Assembly: GCA_937898195.1 (NCBI GenBank)
Contig: CALEJD010000108.1
Coordinates: 1-17,693 of the forward strand
Length of the DNA stretch: 17,693 nucleotides
Source of the DNA: an uncultured Clostridia bacterium
GTDB taxonomy: Bacteria > Bacillota > Clostridia > Oscillospirales > Acutalibacteraceae
Direction of reading: 5' to 3'
Shown: positions 14,869-17,693 of the stretch, one piece after another
How the letters are laid out: every line of letters starts with the position of its first letter
How positions within the stretch are numbered: the first letter of the stretch is position 1
The notes under the pieces: model-generated
The model's input: the letters and a program-made list of their open reading frames with translations, nothing else
Databases searched by the model: none
What the model was told of the DNA's origin: nothing
Position numbers and translations under genes: made by a program

Positions 14869-15986
14869 TAAGTTTCAAACTCCTTTAATAATTTTGCTAA
14901 CGATTCTGCAAAATAACGAGCAGAATATACTGCTTCAGTTAATGTGTTAGCATCTGTGCCTATATCAACTGACAAAGCACAAGGCAACAAATCCATATTA
15001 TATTTTCTGCTTGAAAACACTAATGGTCTGACTATCTGTGGATTATCCGTTGCCAACTGATTCTGCAGTTTAAGCGCAAAGGTGAGATTTTTCTCCCAAT
15101 TAGGAAAATCGGTTACATTGCCTGTTTCACAACCTGTTGTTATCATAATTTGTGCTACTTTTTTATTGTCGATATCTGTTAGAGTTTTTATTCTTGTTCC
15201 GTCTTTTTGATAAATGGAATCTCTATGCACATCAAGTACAATTTGTATTGATGGGTTATTCTTTAACACTTCACTAACCTTTGCTCTTGACCTTTCATAA
15301 GCACCACTATATTGCTCATCAAAAGTATCAGTTATATGAATTGTTTTATACCCTTTTTCATTAAGAATTTTACAGATTTCTTCACCAATTCGCACAACGG
15401 TTTCGCTCTTATTATCACTTCGGATATCTCGTGCTTTTGTATAGAAATCTCTATCTAATAACTCATAGCTTTCTGATGTGTGCGTATGATAAATCAGCAC
15501 CGCAGGTTGGTTTTTTGATATGTTGGCTACTACTTTTCGGTTTATATAATTATCAATATCAATGGGTTTATCAATTGTAGTATTTCTTACAAGGATTTTA
15601 TCATATTCTATTGTTGCATTTTTACGACTATAATCTTCTTTTAATATCTTTCCGTCATTAGTTGAGTTTGCGTATTTTGTTTTTGCTTCATTTATAAGTT
15701 TTTGAATATCGTCAGGAATATCAGACTTTATTGTTACCGTTTGAGACGACGATTGCACTTCGCCCATAGATGCAACTATCTCGTCTTCTTCCATTTCATT
15801 GTTTTGAGACTTGTAATAAGAAATAGTTTCACTTGGATATGATAAAAACATTCCTATGTTTAGTATTGCTTTTTGTAAAAGTTCTGCATTATTAGTAGTT
15901 AGTAAAAAAACAACAATAAAAACTGGAATTATCGATTTTATTATACATTCAAATAACTTTTCAGAAAAGTTTGTCCTTTTATTCAA
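14868..15986 (-). CDS. spoIIP: Stage II sporulation protein P (engulfment amidase/endopeptidase)
   Basis: Membrane-anchored zinc peptidoglycan hydrolase that works with SpoIID and SpoIIM to thin septal wall and drive forespore engulfment. The 372-residue protein has a cytoplasmic start, one span (about 16-32), a Ser/Glu-rich linker and a C-terminal catalytic domain. VLIYHTHTSESY (H167, H169, E172) and VLDVHRDS (H254) are the family metal and active-site motifs. The start is TTG 15986 with AAAGGA 8 bases upstream; the next in-frame Met would delete the anchor. It follows gpr by 55 bases, as in Bacillus, and the gap holds a hairpin covering the ribosome-binding site. Confidence 0.95.
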   Translation of the reverse strand: MNKRTNFSEKLFECIIKSIIPVFIVVFLLTTNNAELLQKAILNIGMFLSYPSETISYYKSQNNEMEEDEIVASMGEVQSSSQTVTIKSDIPDDIQKLINEAKTKYANSTNDGKILKEDYSRKNATIEYDKILVRNTTIDKPIDIDNYINRKVVANISKNQPAVLIYHTHTSESYELLDRDFYTKARDIRSDNKSETVVRIGEEICKILNEKGYKTIHITDTFDEQYSGAYERSRAKVSEVLKNNPSIQIVLDVHRDSIYQKDGTRIKTLTDIDNKKVAQIMITTGCETGNVTDFPNWEKNLTFALKLQNQLATDNPQIVRPLVFSSRKYNMDLLPCALSVDIGTDANTLTEAVYSARYFAESLAKLLKEFET

Positions 15987-15989
15987 AGT

Positions 15990-16032
15990 GTCATTCCTTT
16001 CATAGTTTTTTTAATTATATGAAAGAAGTGAC
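15990..16032 (-). repeat. Inverted repeat / RNA hairpin masking the spoIIP ribosome-binding site
   Basis: Arms of 15 bases (16018-16032 and 15990-16004) flank a 13-base loop. In the minus-strand transcript the arms GUCACUUCUUUCAUA and UAUGAAAGGAAUGAC form 13 Watson-Crick pairs, one G-U and one mismatch. The 3' arm contains AAAGGA, the spoIIP Shine-Dalgarno. No T-run follows, so it is not an intrinsic terminator. A translational block or coupling device is inferred. Confidence 0.6.
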
Positions 16033-16041
16033 TAAAAAATG

Positions 16042-16914
16042 CTACATTAACGACAATAAAAATTCAGGTTCAATATGTGGTTGTAATGCACAATTTATGC
16101 TCAATGCAAGCAGTCGTGAAGCTCTTTTTATAATCATATCAATATCTCTTGGAGTAACCATAACTGTTTCAGCTTCTTCTGATATATCATCAATATTGCT
16201 GCCACTTTCAACTAAATCATAGACGAGGGTTTTACCGTCAACAACTGTTGGAATACCAATAGCGATTACAGGAATACCTAAAGTTTTTTCATCAATTCTT
16301 GCACGGTTATTCCCAACTCCTGCACCCGGTGAAATTCCTGTGTCAGAAAGTTGAATAGTTTTGCCTAATCGGGACAATTTTCTTGATGCTAAAGCATCAA
16401 TTGCTATAACAGTTTTAGGGTTAATTAAATCAACAATTCCCTTTATATATTCTGCTGTTTCAATTCCTGTCTGACCAAGCACTCCTGTTGAAATTGATGC
16501 TACAGGATTAAATGCAGGCAAACCAAGTTCACTTGAGAACTCAGTTTTAAGATGTCGGGTTGAAAATATTTGTTCTGCACACAACGGACCTAAAGCATCA
16601 GGGGTAATATTATCATTACCTATACCAACAACTAAAACAGAGCTTTTACCTTTGGGCAACATATCGGTTATAACTTCAGTTAACGCTTTTAATCTACCAT
16701 CAAGTAATTCTGTTTCGTGTGAGAATTCTGGCACATCAACTGTAAAATATTTACCTTTAGGTTTACCAACTTCTTTTTCACCAAAATCATCTAAAACTTC
16801 CACAAGAGTTATTGTTGCATCATCCTTATGCTTTGTTTCATATCGAATGCCTTTAACCTGTTCTTTATTAAGCATTTCGTGGCGTTCAAGAGCTAAATCA
16901 GTTCTATAAATCAT
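16042..16914 (-). CDS. gpr: GPR germination protease
   Basis: Spore-specific aspartic-type protease that starts SASP degradation in the first minutes of germination; it is made in the forespore as an inactive zymogen. The conserved blocks are YRTDLALERHE at the N-terminus, VVGIGNDNITPDALGP with D106, and AIDALASRKLSRLGKTIQ with D173, the two essential aspartates; GISPGAGVGNNRA and the C-terminal segment are also typical. I start at ATG 16914, with GGAG 7 bases upstream, giving 290 residues. This leaves only three residues before RTDLA; an in-frame GTG at 16965 would add 17 but has no ribosome-binding site. Divergent from rpsT and followed by spoIIP, the standard arrangement. A forespore promoter is expected upstream, but I found no convincing one. 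Confidence 0.95.
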   Translation of the reverse strand: MIYRTDLALERHEMLNKEQVKGIRYETKHKDDATITLVEVLDDFGEKEVGKPKGKYFTVDVPEFSHETELLDGRLKALTEVITDMLPKGKSSVLVVGIGNDNITPDALGPLCAEQIFSTRHLKTEFSSELGLPAFNPVASISTGVLGQTGIETAEYIKGIVDLINPKTVIAIDALASRKLSRLGKTIQLSDTGISPGAGVGNNRARIDEKTLGIPVIAIGIPTVVDGKTLVYDLVESGSNIDDISEEAETVMVTPRDIDMIIKRASRLLALSINCALQPHIEPEFLLSLM

Positions 16915-16995
16915 TACATTTCTCCATACAAAATTACTATTTTTCACCTTTATTATTGACCGCACAAAAAAATATAGTCATTTTGTAAAAAAAAC

Positions 16996-17024
16996 TTGAT
17001 TTTTATTTTATTTCGTGCTAATAT
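16996..17024 (+). promoter_or_regulatory. Sigma-A-type promoter of rpsT
   Basis: TTGATT (16996-17001), 17 bases, TAATAT (17019-17024), preceded by TGc as an extended -10. Transcription would start near 17031, with a leader of about 27 bases containing AAGGAGGTG. Confidence 0.7.
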
Positions 17025-17057
17025 ATGTATCTGTAATGCGAAGGAGGTGTAACGAAT

Positions 17058-17315
17058 ATGCCAAATATTAAATCAGCTAAAAAGCGTGTTCTCGTTAACA
17101 AGACAAAGGCACAGCGTAATAAGTCAGCTAACTCAGCTCTCAAAACAGCTATCAAAAAAGCAAACATTGCTATTGAAACAAATGCTGCTGAAAAAGAAGA
17201 GCTTGTAAAAGTTGCTGTTAAGAAAATCGACCAGGCTGCTGCTAAGGGTCTTCTTCATAAGAATAATGCAGCTCGTAAAAAGTCTGCTCTCGTTACAAAG
17301 CTTAACAAGGCTTAA
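17058..17315 (+). CDS. rpsT: 30S ribosomal protein S20
   Basis: Small basic primary-binding protein of the 30S subunit (16S rRNA). The 85-residue protein is full length, with the canonical MPNIKSAKKRVLVNKTKAQRN start and the conserved KGLLHKNNAARKKSALVTKLN C-terminal helix. A near-ideal AAGGAGGTG lies 8 bases before the ATG. It is a single-gene unit between its promoter and terminator. Codon choice is biased (many AAG/AAA, GCT, CTC), as in highly expressed genes. Divergence from gpr is common in Firmicutes. Confidence 0.98.
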   Translation: MPNIKSAKKRVLVNKTKAQRNKSANSALKTAIKKANIAIETNAAEKEELVKVAVKKIDQAAAKGLLHKNNAARKKSALVTKLNKA

Positions 17316-17332
17316 TCAATTACGTAGTTCTT

Positions 17333-17361
17333 TGCCGTTGACGAAAGTCTTCGGCATTTTT
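17333..17361 (+). terminator. Intrinsic terminator of rpsT
   Basis: Stem TGCCG / CGGCA, a TT/TT internal loop, then GAC / GTC closed by a GAAA tetraloop, followed immediately by TTTTT. It lies 17 bases past the rpsT stop. Confidence 0.88.
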
Positions 17362-17366
17362 CTTTA

Positions 17367-17395
17367 TTGACTTTTTATAATTTCTTGTGTATAAT
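17367..17395 (+). promoter_or_regulatory. Strong sigma-A-type promoter of the small membrane protein gene
   Basis: TTGACT (17367-17372), exactly 17 bases, TATAAT (17390-17395): 11 of 12 consensus positions. It begins 5 bases after the rpsT terminator. The predicted start is near 17402 with a leader of about 25 bases. Confidence 0.85.
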
Positions 17396-17426
17396 TAGAT
17401 AAAGATTTAATCGGAGGTTTATTCTT

Positions 17427-17606
17427 ATGAAAAAGGCTTTGAAAGTTATCGCTATTATCGCTGCAATCGCAGCTGTTGCAGTTGCTGCATATGTTATTAT
17501 TAAAAAGTATGTTGACAGTAAAAGAGTTGTAATCGGCAACGACGCTGAAAATTATGTTTCATGCTCATTCTGTGACGATACTTTTGTTTCAGAAACAGTT
17601 GCTTAA
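17427..17606 (+). CDS. Unknown small membrane protein with a CxxC tail
   Basis: A 59-residue protein I do not recognise. ATG 17427 follows GGAGG with 9 bases between, and a near-consensus promoter stands just upstream, so expression is very likely. Residues 1-6 (MKKALK) are basic, 7-25 form one Ala/Ile/Val-rich span, then KKY at 26-28. The C-terminal part (about 29-59) ends in YVSCSFCDDTFVSETVA with C46 and C49 as a CxxC pair. The basic start could be the cytoplasmic end of a signal anchor; a KK at 26-27 makes the opposite topology possible. There is no obvious signal-peptidase site. No terminator is seen before the window end; 17607-17693 holds only a short GGACT/AGTCC repeat. Confidence 0.85.
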   Translation: MKKALKVIAIIAAIAAVAVAAYVIIKKYVDSKRVVIGNDAENYVSCSFCDDTFVSETVA

Positions 17607-17693
17607 ACAATAATCACAAAAGATAACAGGACTGAATATGCACAAGTCCAGTAAAAACGGACAATAGAAAAAACAGACCTCCTATGGTAGAAT

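Noticed and set aside
15987..15998. Four-codon frame ATG-ACA-CTT-TGA ahead of the spoIIP TTG, possible leader peptide
   Set aside because: Its ATG directly abuts the AAAGGA site with no spacing, so initiation there is unlikely.
16915..16985. Possible sigma-F/G promoter for gpr (CAATAATA near 16950 with ACTATA upstream)
   Set aside because: Neither box matches well and the spacing is about 14 bases; the known biology predicts a forespore promoter, but the sequence does not show a convincing one.
17629..17649. GGACT/AGTCC hairpin after the CxxC protein gene
   Set aside because: Five-base stem with an 11-base loop and no following T-run; not a convincing terminator.
17683..17693. TATGGTAGAAT at the right edge, resembling an extended -10
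   Set aside because: No matching -35 at 17 bases (TAGAAA-like) and the downstream gene is outside the window.

Overview
The window (17.7 kb, AT-rich, strong purine-rich Shine-Dalgarno sites) reads as a chromosomal segment of a spore-forming, low-GC Firmicute of class Clostridia, most likely the Oscillospirales/Ruminococcaceae side. The grounds are gene content (alpha/beta-type SASP, gpr, spoIIP, pdaA, HprK, WhiA, YhaM) and gene order; no rRNA or other marker here allows a finer placement. Almost everything is core or sporulation gene content. I see no IS element, phage module, CRISPR array, tRNA or rRNA gene, and no gene-free stretch longer than about 155 bases.

Region 1 (1-8306, minus strand). 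A sigma-A-like promoter (TTGGAA-17-TATAAT) at 8278-8306 heads a tightly packed run: hprK, murB, rapZ, whiA, lepB1, lepB2, rbgA, rnhB, yraN. Most junctions are overlaps or gaps of 1-22 bases. The run joins carbon-status sensing (HPr kinase), wall precursor synthesis, a small-RNA/nucleotide-binding adapter, a division or sporulation regulator, two signal peptidases, 50S subunit assembly and RNA/DNA hybrid removal. thrC follows after 64 bases with its own good promoter and runs off the left edge.

Region 2 (8337-9736, minus strand). This is a sporulation patch: an alpha/beta SASP gene with a terminator, and upstream of it a two-gene unit of a 59-residue unknown protein and a PdaA-type lipoprotein deacetylase (cortex delta-lactam formation).

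Region 3 (9825-10811, plus strand). An extended -10 promoter drives trmL (wobble-base tRNA methylation) and an overlapping MmcQ/YjbR-family gene, closed by a strong terminator.

Region 4 (10814-13671, minus strand). An OmpR-type response regulator and a large polytopic histidine kinase are translationally coupled. Two perfectly spaced 11-bp direct repeats lie just upstream of the candidate -35, as expected for autoregulation.

Region 5 (13683-16914, minus strand). The gpr-spoIIP-orf41 sporulation unit is followed directly by yhaM with its own sigma-A promoter. A long hairpin between gpr and spoIIP buries the spoIIP ribosome-binding site. orf41 (41 codons) overlaps the spoIIP stop and sits where yqxA sits in Bacillus.

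Region 6 (16996-17693, plus strand). rpsT is divergent from gpr and has a good promoter and terminator. A near-perfect promoter then drives a 59-codon single-span membrane protein with a CxxC tail, which I do not recognise.

No clearly new multi-gene system is evident. The best leads are the three small uncharacterised proteins, the hairpin over the spoIIP ribosome-binding site, the response-regulator direct repeats, the short GPR N-terminus and the lack of yvcK between rapZ and whiA.
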